Assembly (NCBI RefSeq): GCF_026184235.1 | Contig: NZ_CP110806.1 | Span: forward strand, 1-64,000 | From: Cellulomonas sp. S1-8 | GTDB taxonomy: Bacteria > Actinomycetota > Actinomycetes > Actinomycetales > Cellulomonadaceae | Length of the DNA stretch: 64,000 nt | Direction: 5' to 3' | Shown here: positions 43,432-51,268 of the stretch, in pieces | Numbering within the stretch: the first letter of the stretch is position 1 | How the letters are laid out: each line of letters starts with the position of its first letter | Made by a program: the position numbers and the translations under genes | The notes under the pieces: model-generated | The model's database searches: none | What the model was told of the DNA's origin: nothing | The model's input: only the letters and a program-made list of their open reading frames with translations

Positions 43432-44562
43432 TCAGTAGGTCATGCCCATGAGGTCGCGGACGTCGTCGAGCGTGCGGTCGGCGATGTCGCGGGCGCGCTG
43501 GTTGCCGCGTGCGAGGATCGCCTGCAGGTACTCGGGACCCTGGGCGGCGGCCTCCGCGCGACGTTCGCGCATGGGACGCAGCCCCTCCACGAGGGCCTCG
43601 GTCACGACCTGCTTGAGCCGCCCGGCACCGGCCGCACCGACCTCCTCGGCGAGCGCCTCGGGCGTCGTCCCGGCGAAGTGTGCGCCGATCGTCAGGAGGT
43701 TCGCGATCTCGGGGCGACGGTCGGGCTCGTAGGTGATGTGCCGCTCGGAGTCGGTCTTGGCGCGCTTGACGAACCGGACCGTCTCCTCCTCGGTCGCACG
43801 GATCTCGAGGCCGTTGCCGGCAGACTTCGACATCTTGGCGCCGTCGTTGCCCAGGATCGTCGGAGTCGACACGATGAGGGCGTCGGGCTCCGGGAAGTAC
43901 GGCCGGTCCGGCGAGTAGCGGCTGTTGAAGCGTCGGGCGATCGCGCGGCTGATCTCCAGGTGCGGCAGCTGGTCCTGGCCCACGGGCACGAGGTTGGCCC
44001 GGCAGAACAGGATGTCCGCGGCCTGGTGCACCGGGTACGTGAACATCAGGCCCGACATGCCGCGCCGGCCACGCCGCTCGGCGTCCGCGGTCTCCGCCTT
44101 CACCGTGGGGTTGCGCTCGAGCTCGGCGACCGTGACCAGCGACAGGAAGGGCAGCATGAGCTGGTTGAGCGCCGGGACGGCGGAGTGCGTGAAGATCGTC
44201 GTGGCCTCCGGGTCGATCCCGGCGGCGAGATAGTCCAGCAGCACCTCGCGCACGACGCCGGAGAGGTCGCCGGCGACGTCGCGGTCGGTGATGACCTGGT
44301 AGTCGGCGACGATGAGGAAGATCTCGACGCCCTGCGCCTGGAGCCGCACCCGGTTCGCCAGCGTCGCGATGAGGTGCCCGAGGTGCAGGGCGCCCGTGGG
44401 ACGCTCGCCCGTGAGCACCCGGAACGGCGTCGGGTCGGCTGCGATCTGCTGCTCGAGCGCCGCGGAGCGTCGCCACGCGGCGCGGACGGACTCCGTGGAG
44501 TACACGCCGTCGATGGCGGCGGACGTGGCGGGCTCTGTGCTCAAGGCTCTGACCTTCCTCAT
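43432..44562 (-). CDS. trpS: Tryptophanyl-tRNA synthetase, bacterial type
   Basis: A class I synthetase that charges tRNA-Trp. The 376-residue product has the HIGH-equivalent in TGERPTGALHLGHL near 51-64, and KMSKS in GAKMSKSAGNG near 246. The N-terminal and loop sequence (LIVADYQVITDRD) resembles the TrpRS branch that includes Streptomyces coelicolor TrpRS1, the isozyme linked to indolmycin resistance. The open frame starts at ATG 44562, but TTG 44544 has the better ribosome site (gaagg eight bases before it) and gives 370 residues. It lies 99 bases after the kinase gene on the same strand, last in a four-gene set. Confidence 0.93.
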   Translation of the reverse strand: MRKVRALSTEPATSAAIDGVYSTESVRAAWRRSAALEQQIAADPTPFRVLTGERPTGALHLGHLIATLANRVRLQAQGVEIFLIVADYQVITDRDVAGDLSGVVREVLLDYLAAGIDPEATTIFTHSAVPALNQLMLPFLSLVTVAELERNPTVKAETADAERRGRRGMSGLMFTYPVHQAADILFCRANLVPVGQDQLPHLEISRAIARRFNSRYSPDRPYFPEPDALIVSTPTILGNDGAKMSKSAGNGLEIRATEEETVRFVKRAKTDSERHITYEPDRRPEIANLLTIGAHFAGTTPEALAEEVGAAGAGRLKQVVTEALVEGLRPMRERRAEAAAQGPEYLQAILARGNQRARDIADRTLDDVRDLMGMTY

Positions 44563-44661
44563 GGCTCGCGCCGGTCGCGGGACCAGGCCGGGCTGCGAAG
44601 CGGGAGGTCCCAGGGTCGTGGCAGGGGACTCCGGACAGCAGGTGGGGAGCCAGCGGCGACC

Positions 44662-45684
44662 CTACCGTGCGGTGACGAGCCGCACCGCCTCCCCGATGAG
44701 AGGCGCCGCGAGCCACGGGCGCTCCGGCACGACGCGTGGGACCTCACGCAGATACAGCATCGCCGTGTGGTGCGCCAGTGCCGTGGCGTCCGCGTCCCGT
44801 CGGTGCGGGTCCGTCATGGACTCGAAGGCGGCCAGGCCGGGGGCGAGCACGTCGGCGCGGGGCGAGTCGGGGAGGTCGTAGGTCAGCTCCGCGCGGCCGG
44901 GTGCGGAGGTCCTCACGCTGCCCCGCGAGCCCTCGAGGAGCCCTTCGACCTGCCACCACCCGATGACGTGGCTGAGGAGCATCCGCCAGTCGTGGTGAGT
45001 CCCCGCCCACTCCCAGTCGACGAGGTGCCACCGGTCGTCGGGCTCGACGAGGACGTTGCGCGGTTGGGGGTCGCCCTGGCAGGTCACGTGCACGGCCGGG
45101 GCGGGGACGCCGGCGAGCCGGTCGAGCGCCGCACCGAGCGCACCGTGGTCACGTCCGTTGACGACGAGGCGTGTGTCGAGGGTGTCGCCGGGTCCGAGCC
45201 CGAGCGCGGGGAGCGCCCACTCGAGCCCCTGGACCGCACGCCGCCACCGCATCGAGTGGCTCCGCGTCGCCAGTGCCGGCGTGAAGCCGGGGACCGCGGT
45301 GGAGCGCCAGATCCGTTCGAGGTCCTCGACGACGTCGCGCCAGATGCGGACGGCCCGCGCCGGGTCGGTGGCGTGCACGTCGGCCAAGGTGGTGGCCGAG
45401 GGGCACTCGGTCACGAGGACGTCGCGCCCGCGGCGGCGGCTCGCGTGCAGCACCTGCGGCAGCCGGCCCGGGAAGTGGGGCGCGATACGGTCGCGCGCCG
45501 CGGCCTGCTGGGGGGCCGACACGCGGCCCCAGCGGGCGGACTTCACGGCACGTCGTGTGCCGCACGGGAGCGTGACGATCGTGACGACGGCGCCGGACGA
45601 CCCGGTGTCCACCATGCTGGAGATCCGGCCTGGCCCGGGTCCGCCGGTCGCCAGCACGGGCGGAGGTGTCTCGAGGACCGTCAC
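44662..45684 (-). CDS. APH-like phosphotransferase with altered catalytic motif
   Basis: The 340-residue product has the choline/aminoglycoside-kinase fold. The catalytic loop CQGDPQPRNV near 222-231 aligns with the HGDxxxxN motif but with Gln in place of the usual His, and WHLVDWEWAGTHHD near 239 carries the DxD metal site. Substrates of this family are small alcohols such as aminoglycosides, choline or homoserine. Start GTG 45684 overlaps the upstream stop as GTGA, so it is translationally coupled to the TrpRS-like gene. A role in modifying the cluster product or in self-protection is inferred. Confidence 0.75.
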   Translation of the reverse strand: MTVLETPPPVLATGGPGPGRISSMVDTGSSGAVVTIVTLPCGTRRAVKSARWGRVSAPQQAAARDRIAPHFPGRLPQVLHASRRRGRDVLVTECPSATTLADVHATDPARAVRIWRDVVEDLERIWRSTAVPGFTPALATRSHSMRWRRAVQGLEWALPALGLGPGDTLDTRLVVNGRDHGALGAALDRLAGVPAPAVHVTCQGDPQPRNVLVEPDDRWHLVDWEWAGTHHDWRMLLSHVIGWWQVEGLLEGSRGSVRTSAPGRAELTYDLPDSPRADVLAPGLAAFESMTDPHRRDADATALAHHTAMLYLREVPRVVPERPWLAAPLIGEAVRLVTAR

Positions 45685-46730
45685 GGGCGATCGCCCGACC
45701 CTGCGCCTGCGGTCGCGGGTCGTCGGCCGCCCGCGCGCAGGGACGGCGTGCCCAGGTCGACGACCGACCGTGCGACAGCCTCGACGTGGAGGGCCTTGCA
45801 CTCGCCGCACAGCAGGTCGCCCGACTGGCACGCCACGAGCGTCGCCTGCGCCTCGTCCGCGGGCCGCAGGAGCTCCACGCTCGCGAAGAGCGGGCACTGC
45901 ACCGGGTCGCCGCCGCGTGCACGCTGGTCGTCGACGTGGTCACGTCCCCCGGTGACGGCGCTGCGCACCTTGCGGCGGACGTCCGCCGGGGCGTCGTCGA
46001 GGAAGATCGTCGAGGCGGGGTCCTTGACGGAGCCGCGGCCGGTGGGCAGGCGCAGGCTGGGGAAGAGTCGCCGGTAGAGGAGCGTCGGCGTGGGCAGCCC
46101 GAGTGCCCGGCCGGCGCGCGCCAGCGCGACGCTGTGCGCGGCCTGCTTGGCGTCGACGAACACGACGTCCCGGCGGTCGGCGCGGGAAGGTGCGTGCAGG
46201 AAGGCCCCCAGCATCGTGCCCAGGTCGGTGAACACCGAGGCGGGCGTGGAGTCGTCCCAGCCGTAGACGCGGGCGAGCTTGCCGACATGGAGGACCGCCA
46301 GCGCCTCGCGTTGCGTGCGCCGGAGCGCGTCGTCGTCGTCGGGCACGACCTCCACGGAGCAGTCGGGAGCCCCGAACCACGTCAGCATGTGCTCGAACAG
46401 CCGCACGGCGCCCTGGTCGGTGTCAGGCCCGCCGAACAGGAGCACCCGCCCGTCCTCCGGGAGCGTCTGCGCGACCGACCGCGCCAGGCCGACGTGGCCG
46501 AGGTGGAACCGACGGGCAGTGAAGCCCACGCGCACATCCCCGGACGTCGGCGTCGCCGAGGGCCGCCCGTCGGGCTGCTGCCACGCCCACACCTCGGGCG
46601 TCGGCGCGCTCTGGCCCCACCCCTGGCCATGGACGACGGGCCGCAGACCGAACTGCCGGACCCGCGGCTCCTCGTCGTCGGTCGTGCCCGCGTTGAGCCG
46701 ATCGTGCCACTGCGTGATGCTCGTCAGCAC
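45681..46730 (-). CDS. Archaeal/eukaryotic-type TrpRS homologue with broken KMSKS loop
   Basis: The 349-residue protein aligns in my reading with the catalytic and C-terminal parts of archaeal/eukaryotic TrpRS. FHLGHVGLAR near 68 matches the HIGH motif. LGLPTPTLLYRRLFPSL near 218 matches the human segment before KMSAS. KDPASTIFLDDAPADVRRKV and VTGGRDHVDDQR, then GDLLCGECKAL near 318, match the human SDPNSSIFLTDTAKQIK, SGGRDTIEEHR and TGELKKAL segments. The KMSAS position reads RGSVK. Its catalytic lysine is thus altered, so normal tRNA charging is doubtful. It overlaps the nucleotidyltransferase gene by seven bases and the kinase gene by four. This is unlike the true bacterial trpS in the same operon. 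Confidence 0.75.
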   Translation of the reverse strand: MLTSITQWHDRLNAGTTDDEEPRVRQFGLRPVVHGQGWGQSAPTPEVWAWQQPDGRPSATPTSGDVRVGFTARRFHLGHVGLARSVAQTLPEDGRVLLFGGPDTDQGAVRLFEHMLTWFGAPDCSVEVVPDDDDALRRTQREALAVLHVGKLARVYGWDDSTPASVFTDLGTMLGAFLHAPSRADRRDVVFVDAKQAAHSVALARAGRALGLPTPTLLYRRLFPSLRLPTGRGSVKDPASTIFLDDAPADVRRKVRSAVTGGRDHVDDQRARGGDPVQCPLFASVELLRPADEAQATLVACQSGDLLCGECKALHVEAVARSVVDLGTPSLRAGGRRPATAGAGSGDRP

Positions 46731-47572
46731 GGGGAGCCGCCGGCGGCGACCGCGTGGAGCAGACCCAGCGCGGCGTCCCGCTCCGCGCAGCTCGCGCGGG
46801 CGTCCGCCTTGCTGAAGTACAGGTCGGGGAAGCCCGCGTCGGACCCGTGGCAGACCGCGCCGAACGCCCAGAACCGCGCCGTGCAACGGTCACGCAGGTC
46901 GACCGCGACGTCGGCGGTGCCCTCGGCGTAGCGCCACCCCCCAGGCGTCGCCCGGACGGCACCGGTGGCCGCCAGCGCACGCAGGTGCGCCTCCCGCTGG
47001 TGCGTCCACACCTGGTCGAGGAGGGCCGTGTCCCGCACGAGCCGGGCGACGTAGCTGCTGAAGTCCGGGTACAGGTCGAGGAAGGCGAGGTACGCATGGG
47101 CCAGCACCTGGTCGGCCGTCCACGGACCGCGGTGCCCTGACGCCTCGGCCTCGCGGGCACCGAGCGGACCGAGGAACCGCGCGGCGGCGGTCGCGGGCGC
47201 ACCGTCGTCGACGGGTCGGTCGGTGGTGTGGGGGCTGAACAGCTTGAGCGCGAAGTACCCGCCGAACCGGTGGTCGCGGGCGTCCGCCTCCAGGTCGTCG
47301 TGGGACAGCACGTAGACGGTCACGGGGCGGCCGTCCCAGGTGGCGTCCCGCCGGTGGGGAGCCGTGCCCGGGCGGCTGTCGTGCAGCAGCATGGCGTCGA
47401 GGTCGCTCTCGGCGCGACCGGCGCCGAGCGGCAGGCTGCCGTAGAAGACCCACCGGCGTCCGCTCGTCGGGACGTCGGCGACGGTGGGGCCGAGCGTCGC
47501 GACGATGTCGGGGATCTGCTGAGTGAACGCAGGACAGATGGCCGTGCTCACCGTGTGCATCGTGTACCCCAT
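46724..47572 (-). CDS. Nucleotidyltransferase-fold protein
   Basis: The 282-residue product has a DNA-polymerase-beta-type nucleotidyltransferase core: YGSLPLGAGRAESDLDAML near 46-64, the GS-x10-DxD pattern. A third acidic residue probably lies in the following VTVYVLSHDDLEAD strand. The family includes antibiotic nucleotidyltransferases, MNT antitoxins and small-molecule adenylyltransferases. The C-terminal 180 residues are helical and unassigned. The ATG at 47572 is first in the four-gene set with TrpRS-like, kinase and trpS genes. Its substrate is unknown. Confidence 0.75.
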   Translation of the reverse strand: MGYTMHTVSTAICPAFTQQIPDIVATLGPTVADVPTSGRRWVFYGSLPLGAGRAESDLDAMLLHDSRPGTAPHRRDATWDGRPVTVYVLSHDDLEADARDHRFGGYFALKLFSPHTTDRPVDDGAPATAAARFLGPLGAREAEASGHRGPWTADQVLAHAYLAFLDLYPDFSSYVARLVRDTALLDQVWTHQREAHLRALAATGAVRATPGGWRYAEGTADVAVDLRDRCTARFWAFGAVCHGSDAGFPDLYFSKADARASCAERDAALGLLHAVAAGGSPC

Positions 47573-47986
47573 CGTCGCCGTCCTGCTTCTCCCGGCTCGA
47601 CGCCGAGGTTCCCCGCGCGCTCGCACGGAGGACGCAGCGTAGCGGCAGCTCTTCTTTTCCGTGCGCGGCCGGTCGACCGTTCCGCAGACCCGGTGGGGCA
47701 CGTGCGCCGTACCCACGGCGAAAGTCGCGAGAACGTCCACCAGAGGTGCGGACCACCATCTGAGACAGCGCCGTGGCTGTCCGAGATGTCGGATACCGTA
47801 TCGTTAAATCAAACGGACGCAAATGGCTCGCACCGCCATTGATATCCGTCCACGGAGTCGTCGACGGATCACCATTCCGATGGCCTGCTCCGCGATGCTG
47901 CGTTCGCGTCGAGCCGTCGAATGGACGACGTGCCGCCGAGGCCGGCGCACCTCGGTTTTCTCGACCGTTCTTCCTGGAGGCGCAGC
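47573..47986. promoter_or_regulatory. Divergent promoter region between nucleotidyltransferase and P450 genes
   Basis: This 414-base gap separates two oppositely transcribed operons and contains the least GC-rich stretch of the cluster (about 47790-47830, including cgttaaatcaaacgg). No regulator gene lies next to it. I assign no hexamers. Confidence 0.4.
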
Positions 47987-48985
47987 ATGACCGCGGGTGG
48001 CCACCTCCAGGATCAGGTGCAGTCGTTCTGCCCGATCCCCCCGGGGCAGCAGACGGTGACGTCCTCCGAGGAGGCGCGCGCGGTGCTGCTCGCACCGCGG
48101 TACACCACGCGGCGTGACGTGACCTCGGTGGACCTCTACCGGGATGAGACCCTCGACGCACGCACCCGGCTCGCCTCCTTCTTCAACTCCTGGCCCATGT
48201 ACTCCGAGGGCGCGCAGCACGCCGTGCTGCGCCGGTTGACGCGGCAGATCGTCGCCGCCGGCACCGAACCCGCACTGGCCGGGGTCGAGCGGGTGCTGGC
48301 GGACGCACTGCCTCCCCTGCCGCGCACCGCCGCGGCCGACCCGTTCGACTGGGTCGCGGACGTGTCGGTACCGGTGAGCGCAGCGGTCGTCGGAGGGCTC
48401 CTCGGGCCCGTCCTGCCGCGCGTCCCGGTCAGCGAGCTCGTCGCCCTCGGTGCTGCCCTCATGCTCCAGCTGTCGAGGCTGGCACCCGGCCCCGCCACCG
48501 AGCAGGCCGCGCTCGCGGCCGGTGCGCGGCTGGCGGACATCGCCGAGCTGCACCGCGACGTGCTCGACGAGCAGCTCGAGTGCGCCGGGACGAGCAGCGA
48601 GCTCATCGGCGGTGCGCTGGCCCAGATCGTCACGGGGGCCCTCGACCCGCTGCAGGCCGCGGTCTCCTGCGTCCCGCTGCTCCCGGGGGAGAAGGCTCGT
48701 GCCGTCGTCGCGCAGGCGGCGCCTTTCAGGTTCGTCCGGCGGATCGACACGCTCGCCCCCGGCGCCGGCGGCGTCCGGGTCCCGCTCGTGTGGCCCGAGC
48801 CCGGGGCGATCCCGTTCGGCTTCGGTGCTCACCGCTGCACCGCCGCGGCACTCACCGAGCAGGTGGTCGCGCTCGTCGTCGACCGCGTCGACGCCGTCGC
48901 TCCGGACGGGCTCGTCGTCGTCAGGGGCGCGCTCGCCCCGGCCGCCTTCCTGCGATTCGAGGACCTGTGGGTCAGCCACCGGTAG
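47987..48985 (+). CDS. Cytochrome P450-like protein with atypical conserved regions
   Basis: The 332-residue product has the haem-binding loop FGFGAHRCTAAALTEQ near 285, matching FGxGxHxC with the thiolate Cys. The region before it (AQAAPFRFVRRI) lacks the usual ExxR Glu, and the I-helix AGxxT motif is not clear. It is 60-70 residues shorter than typical P450s. A few actinobacterial P450s (CYP157 family) also lack ExxR, so it may still bind haem. The ATG at 47987 follows ctggagg. It is first in the five-gene plus-strand set ending with the HAD gene. Confidence 0.75.
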   Translation: MTAGGHLQDQVQSFCPIPPGQQTVTSSEEARAVLLAPRYTTRRDVTSVDLYRDETLDARTRLASFFNSWPMYSEGAQHAVLRRLTRQIVAAGTEPALAGVERVLADALPPLPRTAAADPFDWVADVSVPVSAAVVGGLLGPVLPRVPVSELVALGAALMLQLSRLAPGPATEQAALAAGARLADIAELHRDVLDEQLECAGTSSELIGGALAQIVTGALDPLQAAVSCVPLLPGEKARAVVAQAAPFRFVRRIDTLAPGAGGVRVPLVWPEPGAIPFGFGAHRCTAAALTEQVVALVVDRVDAVAPDGLVVVRGALAPAAFLRFEDLWVSHR

Positions 48986-50202
48986 GCCGCCGCGCCGAGG
49001 CCCGGCGCGATCACGCGGCCACGGATGCGCCGCAGCCGCCCATCCTGGTCGACGGTGACGGCGCCGCCACCGACGAGACGCTGCGTCGGGCGGGTGCGGC
49101 ACTGAGGGGTCGGGTCGCACGCGGGGAGCACGTCGTGCTGGAGCAGCCGACCGCCCGGACCGTCGCGGCGGCCGTGCACGGACTCGACGGGTGGGCGGGA
49201 GTGGTCGAGCTCCTCGGAGCGGGCGACCGCAGGTCACAGAAGCCGGTGACGCCGCCCCCGGCAGGTGGCGTGGCGGCCGTGGCCGCCACGGCGTGGCGGG
49301 TCCACACGTCAGGGACGTCGGGTCGCCGGTCCTGGACCGACCACACGTGGACCACCCTGAGCGCCGGGGTGCGGCAGGGCGCGGGCGGGGGGCCACGGCG
49401 CCGGTGGGGGCTGCTCTTCCCCGCCTGCCGGATGGCGGGCCTGCAGGTGATCGCCCAGGCGCGGACGACCGGTGACGTCCTGGTCGACCCGACGCACCTC
49501 ACGAACCTCGCGGACCAGATCGCCTTCCTCGCCGAGCACGGGGTCGACGCCCTGTCGGCGACCCCGACACGGTGGCGCCAGCTCCTGCGGATGTCCGGGA
49601 CCGACCTCCTGCACCTCGCCCAGGTGACCCTCGGCGGCGAGACCGTCGATCAGCCGCTGCTGGACGCGCTGCGTGCGCGTTTCAGCGCCCGCGTCACGCA
49701 CGTGTACGCGTCGACGGAGGCGGGCAGCTGCTTCGCCGTGCACGACGGGCGTGCAGGTTTCCCCGTGGGCCGGCTCGGTGACGAGCTCCAGGTCCGCGAC
49801 GGCGTGCTCCACGTACGGGCCCCGTGGAGCATCACGGCCGGGCCGGACGGGTTCGTGTGCACGGGCGACCTCGTCACGGTCGACGGCGACCGCGCGTACT
49901 TCCGGGGCCGGCGGTCCGGTGTCCTCAACGTCGGTGGCGAGAAGGTGTCGCCCGAGGTGGTCGAGGTGGTCCTGCGCGAGCACCCCGCTGTTGTCGACGC
50001 CGTGGCCACCGGCCGGCCGAACACGTTCTGCGGCACGGTCGTCGTGGCCCGGGTCGTCCCCGTCGACGAGCAGCACCCCCCACGTCAGGGCGAGCTGCGC
50101 CGCTGGGTCGCGGAGCGGCTGACCGGCGCGCACGTGCCGGCGGTCATCGACGTCGTGCCTCACCTCACCCAGACCACGGCAGGAAAGGCGGCACGCGCAT
50201 GA
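48967..50202 (+). CDS. AMP-binding enzyme with truncated N-terminus
   Basis: The 411-residue product has an A3 motif VHTSGTSGRRS near 118, where the usual final Lys is absent, a conserved YASTEAG near 242, CTGDLV near 297, GRRSGVLNVGGEKVSPEVVE near 311-330 and a final TTAGKAARA with a lysine in A10-like position. The first 100 or so residues normally before A3 are shorter than usual. It overlaps the P450 gene by 19 bases if started at GTG 48967, the best in-frame start I can find. It ends by overlapping the SDR start (ATGA). It probably loads the ACP encoded two genes later. Confidence 0.72.
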   Translation: MGQPPVGRRAEARRDHAATDAPQPPILVDGDGAATDETLRRAGAALRGRVARGEHVVLEQPTARTVAAAVHGLDGWAGVVELLGAGDRRSQKPVTPPPAGGVAAVAATAWRVHTSGTSGRRSWTDHTWTTLSAGVRQGAGGGPRRRWGLLFPACRMAGLQVIAQARTTGDVLVDPTHLTNLADQIAFLAEHGVDALSATPTRWRQLLRMSGTDLLHLAQVTLGGETVDQPLLDALRARFSARVTHVYASTEAGSCFAVHDGRAGFPVGRLGDELQVRDGVLHVRAPWSITAGPDGFVCTGDLVTVDGDRAYFRGRRSGVLNVGGEKVSPEVVEVVLREHPAVVDAVATGRPNTFCGTVVVARVVPVDEQHPPRQGELRRWVAERLTGAHVPAVIDVVPHLTQTTAGKAARA

Positions 50203-50945
50203 GCGGGCAGCAGCGCACCACCACGGCGGAGCAGGACCGCCGCGTCATCGTGGTCACCGGCACCAGCAGCGGGCTCGGACGCGCCGTCGCGGGCCGTCTG
50301 GTGGCGGACGGCTACGTCGTCGTCGGCATCGCGCGCAGGGACGTCGAGGAGGCCGAGGTCGGGGTCGGCTACCGCCACGTCCGCGCCGACCTCGGCCGGC
50401 TCGACGCACTGCCGGCGCTCGTGCGCGAGGTCGTCGCCGAGCACGGCGCGCCCTACGGGCTGGTGAACAACGCGGCCGGTGCGGTCGCCGGGGTGCTGCC
50501 CAACCTCACCGACGACCAGGTGCGCCACGCCGTCGAGCTGGACCTGCTGTCTCCTCTGCTTCTCACCAAGCACCTGGTGCGTCCGATGATCTCGCGCGGG
50601 GTGGGCAGGATCGTCAACGTCTCGTCGATCGTCGCCGAGAGCGGGTTCCGGGGACTGTCGGTGTACGGCGCCGCGAAGGCGGGCCTGGTGGGCTTCACGC
50701 GTTCGCTCGCTCGCGACGTCGGCGCACGGGGCGTCACCGTCAACGCGGTCGCACCCGGGTTCCTCGACACCGCGATGACGGGGACGATGGACGACGACAC
50801 CGTGCAACGGGTCCGCAACCGGAGCCCGCTCAAGAGGTTCGCGACGGTCGACGAGGTGGGTGCCGCGGTCGCCTACCTGCTGTCGGACGGTGCGGCCGGT
50901 GTGACCGGCACCGTTCTCACCGTCGATGCGGGGTCGACGGCATGA
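50199..50945 (+). CDS. SDR family ketoreductase-type oxidoreductase
   Basis: The 248-residue short-chain dehydrogenase has the cofactor motif TGTSSGLGRAVA near 21-32, NNAAG near 89, the catalytic Ser in VNVSS near 140 and YGAAK with Tyr and Lys near 156. It resembles FabG, which reduces 3-ketoacyl-ACP. With an ACP gene directly downstream (four-base overlap), reduction of an ACP-bound ketone is likely but inferred. Start ATG 50199. Confidence 0.88.
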   Translation: MSGQQRTTTAEQDRRVIVVTGTSSGLGRAVAGRLVADGYVVVGIARRDVEEAEVGVGYRHVRADLGRLDALPALVREVVAEHGAPYGLVNNAAGAVAGVLPNLTDDQVRHAVELDLLSPLLLTKHLVRPMISRGVGRIVNVSSIVAESGFRGLSVYGAAKAGLVGFTRSLARDVGARGVTVNAVAPGFLDTAMTGTMDDDTVQRVRNRSPLKRFATVDEVGAAVAYLLSDGAAGVTGTVLTVDAGSTA

Positions 50946-51004
50946 CGCCGACGACCACCCCCACCAGCCGCGCGTCGAGCGCGGGAACCACCAAGGAGAG
51001 ACTC

Positions 51005-51268
51005 GTGTCGGACACGCAAGATGTGCGGGCAGCGGTCGTCGGCGTGCTGGAGGCGCTGCTGATCGAGGACGGGGTGGAGCACCCGGAGCTCACGGACGAC
51101 GTCGACCTGAGCGACGTCGGCCTCGACAGCCTCGGGTTCGCGGTCCTCATCACACGTCTCGAGGACGAGCTGGACCGCAACCCGTTCGTCACGATCGAGG
51201 GCGTCGAGGCGCCGCGCACCGTCGGGTCGCTCGTCGCGCTCTACCAGCCGGGCCACGCGCCGGCGTGA
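51005..51268 (+). CDS. Acyl carrier protein
   Basis: The 87-residue product is a four-helix carrier with DVGLDSLGFAVLI near 39-51, the Ser being the phosphopantetheine site. I prefer GTG 51005, which has aaggag seven bases upstream. The frame extends upstream to an ATG at 50942 that overlaps the SDR stop; the 21 extra residues are Thr/Ser-rich. It is flanked by the SDR and HAD genes. No phosphopantetheinyl transferase gene lies in the window, so activation must come from elsewhere. Confidence 0.85.
   Translation: MSDTQDVRAAVVGVLEALLIEDGVEHPELTDDVDLSDVGLDSLGFAVLITRLEDELDRNPFVTIEGVEAPRTVGSLVALYQPGHAPA

Noticed and set aside
44563..44661. Trp-rich leader peptide (attenuator) before trpS
   Set aside because: No short open frame with ATG, GTG or TTG and clustered TGG codons was found in the gap.
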